From Ignavibacteria bacterium (GTDB lineage: Bacteria; Bacteroidota; Ignavibacteria; Tepidaquicellales; Tepidaquicellaceae): a DNA stretch of 64,000 bases. Location of the stretch: contig JAQTLX010000002.1 of assembly GCA_028714695.1 (NCBI GenBank), forward strand, positions 62,001 through 126,000, given 5' to 3'. This document shows, in pieces, positions 26,247 through 34,644 of the stretch (its first letter is position 1; each line of letters starts with the position of its first letter). Position numbers and translations under genes: made by a program. The notes under the pieces were generated by a model. It was not told where the DNA came from and ran no database searches. It worked only from the letters and a program-made list of their open reading frames with translations.

Positions 26247-27368
26247 ATGGAAACAATTATAGGAAACCTAAAAAGGGTTAATAGCAATCTAATTTGTAAT
26301 GATGTTTCATGCGAATTTAAATATGACGAATACGGGGGAATTAGCGAAGGGAAATTATTTAATATCAATATCTATCATAATGATATTAGTAATTATTGCA
26401 TTTTTAAAAATGAAACAATATCATTATATATTTACATAAAACGAATAGTAGTTGGAAATCAATTTATTGCATACTTTGACACTATAAGATTAAAACGATT
26501 GCTTGATGTTCCTGAATACGAAAATTGTCTTGTGTTTGTTACCGATACCGACTTGTTTTTTTGGCAAGAATTTAGTGTTGAATCCGAAAAGTATAAATTA
26601 GCTAGTTATCAAGGAATATCTGGCATAGGAATTCTTAATTCGACATTAATTGAACATAATAGGGTTGATAATATTAGGAATACTGTAGATACGATATTAT
26701 TATATATCCAATTAGTTCAGTTACATTACTGTAAGGTGTTTGGCTGCAAGTATAAGAATGTTCTATATTTAAACTACCAGTCCATAGATAAAAATAGCTT
26801 TACATATAGACGTTCGAAGAAAATCACTTCAAATAGCATTGAGAACTTTGTCTCAAAATTTCGGGTGTCAACCATTCAAAAGAGAATTGATTTAATTTTA
26901 CATAGATTGGTTTATGCGAATCAAGCTCATACTGTAGAAGTCTGCTATACATGGATAGTATTCATTTTAGAGGGCATTGTGAGTTTAATTAATAATAGGT
27001 TTGATTATAATCCTAAGAAATTTTTAAATGAAATATTAGATGAATATGTCTCAGATGTTGATATTTTAAAAGTGTATTACGAAAAAGGTGAAGGAACCTA
27101 TTGGAAACCTCTTTTATCCGTATATAGGAATAGGCATGTTCATTTTATCGAAAATAAAGAATCTTTAAAAGGTAAACCAAAATCTGGGCAAGGATACCTA
27201 CTCGATTATGTCTTTAAAGATGACCATGATATTTTGTTCGAAGAATTTGATAAATACATTTTCATTGTACAAAAGTTGATTTGTGTGTTATTGGATATAA
27301 ACTATGATGATGAAAAAGAATTTCTTAAGATTTATGAGGACATGTACAAACGTGAAAAACTAGTTTAA
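26247..27368 (+). CDS. HEPN-like protein (ApeA-type organisation), candidate RNase
   Basis: The 373-residue protein has a beta-rich N-terminal half (METIIGNLKRVNSNLICNDV ..., FNINIYHND, VFVTDTDLFFWQEFSVE). The C-terminal half is alpha-helical and carries LLSVYRNRHVHFIENKE, which fits the HEPN active-site pattern R-x4-H, followed by another helix (DKYIFIVQKLICVLLDI). A beta N-domain plus a C-terminal HEPN domain recalls ApeA-type phage-defence proteins; this comparison is by architecture only. It is AT-rich and lies in the post-tRNA island beside a membrane-protein gene and a dead IS. Confidence 0.5.
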   Translation: METIIGNLKRVNSNLICNDVSCEFKYDEYGGISEGKLFNINIYHNDISNYCIFKNETISLYIYIKRIVVGNQFIAYFDTIRLKRLLDVPEYENCLVFVTDTDLFFWQEFSVESEKYKLASYQGISGIGILNSTLIEHNRVDNIRNTVDTILLYIQLVQLHYCKVFGCKYKNVLYLNYQSIDKNSFTYRRSKKITSNSIENFVSKFRVSTIQKRIDLILHRLVYANQAHTVEVCYTWIVFILEGIVSLINNRFDYNPKKFLNEILDEYVSDVDILKVYYEKGEGTYWKPLLSVYRNRHVHFIENKESLKGKPKSGQGYLLDYVFKDDHDILFEEFDKYIFIVQKLICVLLDINYDDEKEFLKIYEDMYKREKLV

Positions 27369-27455
27369 GACTTTTTTAATTATTCTCCAATCGATATCAT
27401 CAATTTTAATGGTAATGTCTAATATTTTGTGTTTTTAAGAAAACTGTATTTAAAG

Positions 27456-27501
27456 GATATATCCAACAACGGGTTTAATAACCCGGGTTGTTGGATATAT
27501 C
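27456..27501. repeat. Long perfect hairpin between the IS end and the transposase start
   Basis: GATATATCCAACAAC and its exact complement GTTGTTGGATATATC flank a centre with a further GGG/CCC pairing. In RNA this would make a very stable stem just ahead of the transposase start. Known ISs use such hairpins to block read-through expression of transposase. Confidence 0.7.
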
Positions 27502-27541
27502 AGGATTTAAAATTAAATTTATAAACTTTAAATACAGAAAA

Positions 27542-28603
27542 ATGAAGAAGAAAGAAAAACAACCGCCCATACTTCCCTCGGAAGTATTCAAGAGCCTCAA
27601 GACAGGCAAAGACCTTAATGAATTTCTGGACAAGATATACAAACAAGGCGTAGAAGCTCTGCTCAATGCCGAGATGGACGAACATCTGGGCTATCCCAAA
27701 CACGGATTTAAACCGGAAGGTTCAAAGAACATCAGAAACGGCAGAAGCAGCAAGACGCTGAAATCAGACAACGGTGATATAGAAATAACCATACCCCGTG
27801 ACAGGGAAAGTTCATTTGAGCCGATAATTGTTCCAAAGCATCAACGAATGTCGGCAGAAATAGAAGACGTAATAATAGGAATGTACTCAAGAGGAATGAC
27901 AACCAGGGATATAGAAGAACAGATAAAACAGATATACGGAGTAGAATTAAGCGAGACATCGGTATCGAATATTACAGCAAAAATAATTGATAATGTAAAG
28001 CAATGGCAGTAACGTTCGTTAGAGAGCGTATATTATATTTTGTGGATGAACGGAATAAGTTTTAAAGTGCGTCATAACGGGAAAGTAATCAATAAAATGG
28101 TATATCTGGTAATAGGCTTGAATAAGGCAGGTATGAAGGAAGTACTGGGGATGTGGATAGATACAAGCGAGAGTGCATCATTCTAGCATAGCGTTTTAAC
28201 CGAATTAAAATCACGAGGAGTTGAGGATTTACTCATTGCCTCAACCGATAACCTGAAGGGATTTACCGATGCAATAAAAAGCTTATTCCCTCAGGCGGAG
28301 ATACAGTTATGTATAGTTTATCAAATCCGCAACTCAATATGGTACGTTATGTGGAAAGACAAGAAGGAATTTGTGACTAACTTAAAAAACGTTTATGGCT
28401 CACTCAACCGTCAATCATCATAAAAAGCTATGCTGGATTTTACGGACCAAAAGTGTTTATCCTGACGACTAATCCGTATTGAAATCGTTTTATCTCTCAA
28501 TAATGAATTAGAAAAAAGATGGAGCCACAATATAAGAAACTGGGGGCTTATTCTAAGTCAATTTTTAAATATCTTTGAAGATAGATGCAGGTTCAATTTT
28601 TAA
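27542..28603 (+). pseudogene. IS256-family (mutator-type) transposase, inactivated
   Basis: The first 156 codons are open: IKQIYGVELSETSVSNIT and GMYSRGMTTRDIEEQ are typical of IS256/Transposase_mut, and MDEHLGYPKHG lies near the N-terminus. A nonsense TAA at 28010 replaces a sense codon in WQ.RSLESVYYILWM. A TAG near 28183 stands where Trp is expected before HSVLTELKSRGVEDLLIASTDNLKGF. Further stops follow and about 50 codons are missing before the conserved end (ELEKRWSHNIRNWGLILSQF). The start is ATG 27542; the longer frame reads through the hairpin. Confidence 0.88.
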
Positions 28604-28757
28604 ATGCAGTTTTCCAAAAACACAAATTTATTTATAGACTCTAAAAAATACTCTAACTTTGAGTAAATGTGCGGAAAAATGACTGAAATGGGCATTATTT
28701 ATTATATTGCGTGGTCTCTTTATACTAAATATTGTATTTTAAATGAGTTATGTAGTA

Positions 28758-28812
28758 ATATCATATTAAAGTGTGATATATATTCAAAAAATATCATATT
28801 ATAGTGTGATAT
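28758..28812. promoter_or_regulatory. Tandem operators upstream of the mobile mystery protein A gene
   Basis: Two 22-bp near-identical sites (28758-28779 and 28791-28812) have the arms ATATCA and TGATAT around ..TATTA[A/T]AGTG.., and differ at one base. They repeat with a 33-bp period, about three helical turns, and end 18 bp before the start codon. This is typical of autorepression by a dimeric XRE-type antitoxin. Confidence 0.6.
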
Positions 28813-28830
28813 TTTTAAATAAAAAAGAAT

Positions 28831-29286
28831 ATGAATACGTTTGAAAATTTAAAAATATCGCAATTAGACAAAAAAGTAAGTGCTTTGTCTAATTTTGAAG
28901 TTCCAAAAACCGGATGGATTTATTTGGTTAGAAAAACACTCGGGATGACTTTTGCCTATTTGGCAAAAAAATATAATACTTCACCGCAGGTAATTAAAAA
29001 ATTGGAGCAAAACGAAATTGATGGTTCAATTACTTTGAATACATTACATAAGATTGCAGGTATTATGCATTGTCGATTTGTTTATGCATTCGTTCCGGAG
29101 GGATCGTTCGAAAAAATTATTGACGATAGTATAGAAAAAGTATCTGAGAATATGATTAATCGGGTATCAAATACTATGTCTCTCGAATCACAGTTACCGG
29201 GTAAAAATGAAATCCAAAGACAAAAAAATGAATTAAAGAATAATCTGAAAATGAATTACAAAAAAATCTGGAAATATGAAATTTGA
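28831..29286 (+). CDS. Mobile mystery protein A, XRE-type regulator (antitoxin-like)
   Basis: The 151-residue protein has a helix-turn-helix core (GMTFAYLAKKYNTSPQVIKKLEQNEIDGSITLNTLHKIAGIM), preceded by PKTGWIYLVRKTLGMT and followed by CRFVYAFVPEGSFE. These features are those of mobile mystery protein A, a DNA-binding partner of the Fic-domain protein B in mobile two-gene modules. The final 50 residues are charged and helical. Two tandem palindromes precede the gene. The partner gene is reduced to a 3' fragment directly downstream, so this is an orphan antitoxin-like regulator. Confidence 0.8.
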   Translation: MNTFENLKISQLDKKVSALSNFEVPKTGWIYLVRKTLGMTFAYLAKKYNTSPQVIKKLEQNEIDGSITLNTLHKIAGIMHCRFVYAFVPEGSFEKIIDDSIEKVSENMINRVSNTMSLESQLPGKNEIQRQKNELKNNLKMNYKKIWKYEI

Positions 29287-29294
29287 CTATCTAA

Positions 29295-29480
29295 AATGAA
29301 AACGGCAGGCATTCAAGATTGGTAACAGATATGCTAATGAAAAGTTTAAATCAAACAATATTTACATGGGGTAGCAAGGATTTATACCATGAGGGTGATG
29401 TAAGAAATAAATATATTTCGGCTTTGATTGAAGCTGATAAAAATAATTATAAACCTTTAATCGAATTTGTCAGAAAATAA
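29295..29480 (+). pseudogene. 3' remnant of mobile mystery protein B (Fic domain)
   Basis: An open stretch without its own start reads NENGRHSRLVTDMLM, then TIFTWGSKDL, DVRNKYISALIEADKNNY and KPLIEFVRK. NENGRH corresponds to the end of the Fic motif HPFxx(G/N)NGR, but the catalytic His and all preceding residues are gone. A stop codon immediately precedes the fragment. The toxin-like partner is therefore inactivated while gene A persists. Confidence 0.75.
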
Positions 29481-29542
29481 AAATATGAGCGAAAATTCTT
29501 CTTCAATATTACCCTTATTTTATTACAATTTATATTAAAAAA

Positions 29543-29595
29543 TACCCTAACTTTATAACAAATATTTACTATATTTACCCTAACTATATAACAAA
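29543..29595 (+). repeat. Tandem 20-bp direct repeat before the ATPase start
   Basis: TACCCTAACTTTATAACAAA (29543) and TACCCTAACTATATAACAAA (29576) differ at one base and repeat with a 33-bp period. The second copy ends two bases before the ATG of the ATPase gene. Likely a binding site for an autoregulator or part of the promoter and leader. Confidence 0.65.
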
Positions 29596-29597
29596 GT

Positions 29598-30956
29598 ATG
29601 TTTAATAGGCAAATTTTGAGGGTATTGAGTAACTGGGCTGAAAAAAAAGGCAGAAAACCCTTGATACTCAGAGGAGCAAGGCAGGTTGGCAAGACAACTG
29701 TCGTGAATCAATTTTCCATGCAATTTGATGAATATCTGTATTTGAATCTTGAACTCAAGGAAGATAAACAGCCGTTTATCAACTTTGATAATGTAGACAA
29801 ATTAGTAGAGGCGATTTTCTTTCTTAAAAATAAGTCATATTCGAAAAATAGTAAAACACTTATTTTTATAGATGAAATTCAGTTTGTACCGGAAGCAGTA
29901 AATATCCTCAGGTATTTTTATGAACTTTACCCGGATTTATATGTCATAGCGGCGGGTTCAATGCTCGAAAGTGTTTTCAATAATGAAATCACTTTTCCCG
30001 TAGGCAGGGTTGAATATTTAGTCCTGAGACCTGCATCGTTTCCGGAATTTCTTGATGCAATGAATGAGCAATCTGCTTTGACTCAATTGGGAAAAATCCC
30101 ATTAGAGGATTTCGCTTATAGCAAATTGCTTTCTTTGTTCCATACTTATGCATTGATTGGTGGTATGCCTGAAATAATAAACAATTATGCTAAGAACAAA
30201 GACCTGGCAGGTTTGAAGGGAATCTATGAATCACTTTTGGCTTCATACATAGATGATGTTGAAAAATACGGGAAGAATCCGAATCAGACACAAATTTTGA
30301 GACATACAATTAGGTCTTCATTTGCTGAGGCAGGAAAGCGAATTAAGTATCATGGTTTTGGTAATTCCAACTATGGTTCAAGAGAAATGGGAGAGGCGCT
30401 GAGAACGCTTGAAAAAGCCCTGCTTATAAATATAGTTTTTCCTCAAACAAGTACTGTTCTTCCGTTATTGCCGGATAAAAAAAAATCTCCTCGATTGCAA
30501 TTATTGGATACGGGTCTTATAAATTATTTTCTTGGTATCCGGAAAGAAATATTCAATTCTAAAGATTTGAACTCTGTACATAAAGGAACAGTTATCGAAC
30601 ACTTAGTCGGTCAGGAATTGCTCGCTCCGCAGTATGACGCATTGAGTGCTTTGAATTTCTGGGTAAGGGAGAAAAATACATCATTGGCAGAAATAGATTA
30701 TTTGTATCAATATGATACTAAACTTATACCTATTGAAGTTAAATCCGGTTCTGAAGGCAGATTAAAATCTCTTCATATTTTTATGGATCTGGTTCCTCAT
30801 AATATAGCAGTCAGATTTTATGCCGGTAAACTTGATATAACGAAAACCAAAACGCCGAATGGCAAAGAATATTTCATCTTAAATATGCCTTATTTTTTAG
30901 TCTCACAAATTAATTTCTACTTAAATTGGTTCGAAAATGAAATTATTCGATTATGA
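29598..30956 (+). CDS. AAA_14/DUF4143-type ATP-binding protein
   Basis: The 452-residue protein has Walker A GARQVGKTT near residue 23, Walker B LIFIDEIQFV near 92-101 and the sensor-like VIAAGSMLESVF. The C-terminal DUF4143 region has GKSPR-like KKSPRLQLLDTGLINYF, GTVIEHLVGQELL and the nuclease-like FWVREKNTSLAEIDYLY ... IPIEVKSG, whose E-ID-EVKSG pattern resembles the PD-(D/E)XK fold. Such proteins are widespread, mobile and poorly understood; a link to DNA damage or defence is often suspected. It is an island gene behind a tandem repeat. Confidence 0.85.
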   Translation: MFNRQILRVLSNWAEKKGRKPLILRGARQVGKTTVVNQFSMQFDEYLYLNLELKEDKQPFINFDNVDKLVEAIFFLKNKSYSKNSKTLIFIDEIQFVPEAVNILRYFYELYPDLYVIAAGSMLESVFNNEITFPVGRVEYLVLRPASFPEFLDAMNEQSALTQLGKIPLEDFAYSKLLSLFHTYALIGGMPEIINNYAKNKDLAGLKGIYESLLASYIDDVEKYGKNPNQTQILRHTIRSSFAEAGKRIKYHGFGNSNYGSREMGEALRTLEKALLINIVFPQTSTVLPLLPDKKKSPRLQLLDTGLINYFLGIRKEIFNSKDLNSVHKGTVIEHLVGQELLAPQYDALSALNFWVREKNTSLAEIDYLYQYDTKLIPIEVKSGSEGRLKSLHIFMDLVPHNIAVRFYAGKLDITKTKTPNGKEYFILNMPYFLVSQINFYLNWFENEIIRL

Positions 30957-31688
30957 GAAAAATCTATTTATCCTCTATCTAAATTTTATCTAAAAAGAAT
31001 TATCTGTTCCCAAATTTCTGCATTGACCGCAAATATCAAATACCATATATTATTATGGCACGTATAATTGTTCTTTGACATGACATGAAAATATTTACTG
31101 CAACAAAGCGGAATACAAATATTTTTTCGGCGGATTTCCAAAACAAAATGATACCTGAAATGATACCTGAGGTATCATTTGTAAGCAAATAAAAATCAAT
31201 AATTTATCATAACTTAACAGCGTTAATGATACCAAAATGATACCTTTTTGAAAAAAACCGCGAATTGTCTGTTTTTGTGCTGAAAATCAACTTTTTCACT
31301 TATACATGGTATCATCTGGTATCATTAAATATTGTCAGCCTGAATTCTAAGTAGTGTCAACTCATGTGAAATATTAAGTGCATGTTTTTCATCTGTTATC
31401 GCTGATAATAATTTTATTTGACATTTTCTTGCAATCTGCCTGAACTCGATATTCTCGCAGCGATATAATCAAAAACCTCGAGGCAGGCCTTGCAAATTTC
31501 AAAGAAATATTAACGTAACTGATTGGGAAATGATTATTGTTTTAATAGATTAGGCTCATAATAAGTCCCGCTATTTTTTAATAAATATTATCAATAAATT
31601 ACTAATATCAAATTGTCAATCATCACATGTCTTCTTATTCTGGAATTGAAAAATCAGAATAAGTATATTTATCTAAAATTATTTTAAT
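30957..31688. other. Gene-free region closing the accessory island
   Basis: These 732 bp contain no convincing gene. The first half carries the ATGATACC repeat cluster (31149-31325). The remainder is AT-rich and includes short frames with stop codons; nothing was identifiable in it. Confidence 0.6.
31149..31325. repeat. Cluster of seven ATGATACC motifs in both orientations
   Basis: ATGATACC occurs at 31149, 31161, 31226 and 31237, and its complement GGTATCAT at 31172, 31308 and 31318. Neighbours are 10-12 bp apart, one helical turn. Two copies form a perfect 11-bp-arm palindrome, AAATGATACCT-G-AGGTATCATTT read in two halves. The pattern looks like a multi-site protein-binding array (operator, iteron or recombination accessory sites). 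Confidence 0.6.
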
Positions 31689-32144
31689 ATGAATTCAAGG
31701 GAAGAAAAAGCAAAGGTTATATTTGATTCAGGTCGGAACTGTGCGCAGTCCGTATTATCAGCCTTTTCCGCTGATTTGAATTTCGATGCCGGCTCGGCAT
31801 TAAAAATATCATCAGCATTCGGCGGCGGTATGGGCAGGCTGCAGGAAAAATGCGGCGCCGTTACCGGAGCATTTATGGTTCTCGGTATTTATTGCAGCGA
31901 TAAATATACGGACGAAAAAGAAAGAAAAAATAATATAAATAGTCTCGTACAACAGTTTAATAAGAGATTTACCGATTTGCACGGTTCGTCAGTCTGCAGG
32001 CAACTTATGAATTGCGATCTCAACACTGAAGAAGGCAGAAAATATTCTGAGGAAAATAAACTTAAGGATAATGTCTGTGCAAAATGCGTCCGCAGTTCGG
32101 TAAGGATTATTGAAGAAATGATTGATGTAAAATCTGAGCAGTGA
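31689..32144 (+). CDS. C_GCAxxG_C_C family redox protein
   Basis: The 151-residue protein matches the C_GCAxxG_C_C family (TIGR01909). It has NCAQSVLSAF near the N-terminus, SSAFGGGMGRLQEKCGAVTGAFMVLG in the middle (CGAVTG fits the GCAxxG core) and C-terminal Cys residues in SSVCRQLMNCDL and DNVCAKCVRSSV. Members are thought to be redox or metal-binding proteins, frequent in anaerobes. It starts the ordinary chromosome to the right of the island. Confidence 0.9.
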   Translation: MNSREEKAKVIFDSGRNCAQSVLSAFSADLNFDAGSALKISSAFGGGMGRLQEKCGAVTGAFMVLGIYCSDKYTDEKERKNNINSLVQQFNKRFTDLHGSSVCRQLMNCDLNTEEGRKYSEENKLKDNVCAKCVRSSVRIIEEMIDVKSEQ

Positions 32145-32213
32145 AAAATATTTTAATCAATTTAAGAACATAAAATATTTATTAAATAATATATAATTTC
32201 AGGAGGAAATTTT

Positions 32214-32588
32214 ATGGAAAGTCTAACCGCAAACCTTTTCGTTAAAGACATAAACAAATCAGTCGAATTTTATAAATTACTTGGTTTCGAGATAATAATG
32301 ACAGTGCCTGAAACAGGTGACTTAGTCTGGGTAATGATGAAATCAGGTGATGTTATGATTATGCTTCAATCTTTTGTCAGCCTTGGCGAAGAACTTCCGG
32401 AAATCAAAAGAGGCGGAGGCGGCTCGCTGCTCCTTTATATAAAAACAAAAGACATACGCGGCTATTTTGATTCAATTAAAGACAAAGTAACTGTTGTTAA
32501 AGGTCTCGAAAAAACATTTTACGGCGCAACTGAATTTACAATTAAAGACTGCGACGATTTCTTGCTTACATTTGCCGAAGATGAATAA
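32214..32588 (+). CDS. VOC (glyoxalase/bleomycin-resistance fold) protein
   Basis: The 124-residue protein has the paired beta-alpha-beta modules of the VOC superfamily: ANLFVKDINKSVEFYKLLGFEI with the typical end WVMMKSGDVMIMLQ, then LLLYIKTKDIRGYFDSIKDK and FYGATEFTIKDCDDFLLTFAE. A strong AGGAGG site precedes the ATG. Substrate is unknown. Its stop overlaps the next start (TAATG), so the two genes are translationally coupled. Confidence 0.87.
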   Translation: MESLTANLFVKDINKSVEFYKLLGFEIIMTVPETGDLVWVMMKSGDVMIMLQSFVSLGEELPEIKRGGGGSLLLYIKTKDIRGYFDSIKDKVTVVKGLEKTFYGATEFTIKDCDDFLLTFAEDE

Positions 32589-33637
32589 TGAAGAAAGTTA
32601 ACTTCATATTATCATTGATAATATTCATCGCCGCGATTTGCGCGCCGCGGCTTACTTATGCAAACGATACGACTAAAGTACTATTTATCGGTAACAGTTA
32701 TACATACGTGAACGATTTACCATCAATGTTTATGAACCTTGCGCTGTCCGGCGGAAAATACGTAGTAACGGGAATGTCAGCCCCCGGAGGTTATATGCTT
32801 GAAAACCACAGAGCGGATTCTGTATCAATAAATTTAATTCGACGGGGGACATGGAATTATGTTGTTCTGCAGGAACAAAGCCAGACTCCCGTCATAAACT
32901 ATTACCGTTATAACAGCATGTATCCTTCAGGCAGATATCTTGACAGTCTTATAAAGTCTTATAATCAGCAGACAATGTTTTTTATGACCTGGGGGAGACA
33001 AAACGGCGGACAGCAATGTATCGATTCATTTTGCAGTCCTGTCTTCACAAGTTTTTTTCACATGCAGGATTCATTAAAATCTGCTTACACTGAATTATCT
33101 CGAATGCTCAATGCTTTTCTTTCGCCTGTCGGTGAAGCATGGAGGACGGCTAAAACACAGCAGCCAAATATAGATTTGTGGCAGTCTGACGATAGTCATC
33201 CGTCATTGAAAGGTTCTTATCTCGCTGCCTGCGTTTTCTTTATGAAAATTTTCAATACATCGCCGGTCGGTCTGTCATATACCGCAGGATTGTCACAGCA
33301 GGATGCATTGTTCCTGCAGAACTGCGCATTTCAGACGGTATCGGGCATAAATGAAAACACAGCGATAGTGCCGGATGAAATTACATTGCTTCAGAATTAT
33401 CCTAATCCTTTCAATACCGAAACTGTAATTACTTTCAGTCTGAATAAATCTGCGAAAGTCAATCTGCGGATATTCGATATTACAGGAAAAGAAATTTTAA
33501 AAATTGATTACGGTATGCTTAAGAGAGGTCAATATACCGGACGCATAGATGCTTCGCTTCTTTCAAGCGGAATATATTTTTATAATATAAAATCAACTTT
33601 CTCAAATCTTACAAGAAAAATGATTTTATTAAAATAA
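32588..33637 (+). CDS. T9SS-secreted SGNH-type hydrolase (DUF4886-like)
   Basis: The 349-residue protein has a signal peptide (MKKVNFILSLIIFIAAICAPRLTYA). An SGNH-type domain follows: block I VLFIGNSYTYVNDLPSMF with the nucleophile Ser, the middle WNYVVLQEQSQTPV block, and block V DDSHPSLKGSYLAACVFF with Asp and His. The end is a type A T9SS domain (NYPNPFNTETVITFSL ... RKMILLK). It is probably an esterase or acylhydrolase acting outside the cell. The upstream VOC gene overlaps it by one base. Confidence 0.85.
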   Translation: MKKVNFILSLIIFIAAICAPRLTYANDTTKVLFIGNSYTYVNDLPSMFMNLALSGGKYVVTGMSAPGGYMLENHRADSVSINLIRRGTWNYVVLQEQSQTPVINYYRYNSMYPSGRYLDSLIKSYNQQTMFFMTWGRQNGGQQCIDSFCSPVFTSFFHMQDSLKSAYTELSRMLNAFLSPVGEAWRTAKTQQPNIDLWQSDDSHPSLKGSYLAACVFFMKIFNTSPVGLSYTAGLSQQDALFLQNCAFQTVSGINENTAIVPDEITLLQNYPNPFNTETVITFSLNKSAKVNLRIFDITGKEILKIDYGMLKRGQYTGRIDASLLSSGIYFYNIKSTFSNLTRKMILLK

Positions 33638-33649
33638 TATTAGTACGGA

Positions 33650-34594
33650 TTAAAATTCAATTCTACGAAGATTCTCTTTTACTGAATTGAACTCGGATAC
33701 GATTTCTTCTATTATTTCTTTCGCACTTTTTATGCTGTTAATGTAAGCCGCAATCTGGCCTATTTCAAGTTCGCCGTTATCCATTTCACCTTCAAACATG
33801 CCTTTTTTGGCTCTTCCTTTACCGAGCAATTCTCGTAATTCGTTTGATGTAATGCAGTTGTCTTCGGCTTTCTGTACATCCTCAAAAAATTTATTTTTTA
33901 AAAGTCTTACGGGAACAAGTTTTTTCATCATTAATTTTGTATCACCTTCTCCCGCTTCTACAATTTTTTGTTTGAAGGAAGGATGAGCCGAAGATTCAAC
34001 AGATGCCGCAAATCTTGAGCCTATTTGTACTCCGTCCGCTCCAAGCGCAAATGCGGCCGCCATTCCGCTTCCCGTTGCAATACCGCCTGCTGCTATAACC
34101 GGAATGCTGACCGATTTTCTGACGAGGGGAATTAATGTCATTGTTGTCGTTTCCTCAATGCCGTTATGCCCGCCCGCTTCGAAACCTTCAGCGACAATTG
34201 CATCGACTCCCGCATCCTCGCTCTTTTTTGCAAACTTAGCGCTTGCGACAACGTGAACAACGGTTATACAGTTTTCCTTGAATCTGCCCGTATATTTTGC
34301 CGGACTTCCTGCAGATGTAAAAACGATTTTTACGTTTTCCTTGATAATAATATCAACAATATCGTCTATCTGCGGATAGAGTAAAGGAACATTGACTCCA
34401 AACGGTTTGTTCGTTGCATCTTTGCATTTTTTAATATGCTCAAGAAGCAATTCCGGGTGCATCGAACCTGCACCTATAAGCCCGAGTCCGCCTGCATTGC
34501 TTACTGCTGATGCGAGTTTCCACCCGCTGCACCATACCATTCCCGCTTGTATAATTGGATATTTAATATTCAATAAATTTGTTATAATATTCAT
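33650..34594 (-). CDS. Nitronate monooxygenase / FabK-like enoyl-ACP reductase family flavoprotein
   Basis: The 314-residue protein is a TIM-barrel FMN enzyme of the NPD family: YPIIQAGMVWCSGWKLASAVSNAGGLGLIG, PFGVNVPL, DAIVAEGFEAGGHNG (catalytic His region) and PVIAAGGIATGSGMAAAFALGADGVQIGSRF (FMN phosphate site). FabK and nitronate monooxygenase share these motifs; AEGFEAGGHNG and length (314) fit either. No fatty-acid gene is adjacent to decide. It is convergent with the preceding T9SS gene. Confidence 0.85.
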   Translation of the reverse strand: MNIITNLLNIKYPIIQAGMVWCSGWKLASAVSNAGGLGLIGAGSMHPELLLEHIKKCKDATNKPFGVNVPLLYPQIDDIVDIIIKENVKIVFTSAGSPAKYTGRFKENCITVVHVVASAKFAKKSEDAGVDAIVAEGFEAGGHNGIEETTTMTLIPLVRKSVSIPVIAAGGIATGSGMAAAFALGADGVQIGSRFAASVESSAHPSFKQKIVEAGEGDTKLMMKKLVPVRLLKNKFFEDVQKAEDNCITSNELRELLGKGRAKKGMFEGEMDNGELEIGQIAAYINSIKSAKEIIEEIVSEFNSVKENLRRIEF

Positions 34595-34644
34595 ACTTTT
34601 TTAATTTTATAATACTAATTTCCGTGAAATTGAATATAAAAACT

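Larger units (their letters stand above)
27426..28626 (+). mobile_element. Decayed IS256-family insertion sequence
   Basis: Terminal inverted repeats of about 28 bp delimit the element: TTTGTGTTTTT..GAAAACTG at 27426 and its near complement ending at 28626, with the inner part GAAAACTGTATTTAAA / GAAAACTGCATTTAAA. The element is about 1.2 kb and encloses an inactivated transposase. No clear 8-bp target duplication was found, so the insertion may be old. Confidence 0.8.

Noticed and set aside
27426-28626. Target-site duplication flanking the IS
   Set aside because: Sequences outside the inverted repeats (TCTAATAT and TTTATTTA) do not match.
30957-31148. Possible second partner gene after the DUF4143-type ATPase
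   Set aside because: No open frame with start and coding character; only AT-rich sequence with frequent stops.
31430-31560. Short plus-strand frame containing an RGRP-like stretch
   Set aside because: Less than 40 codons, no start signal and no recognisable family; probably chance or an unidentifiable relic.
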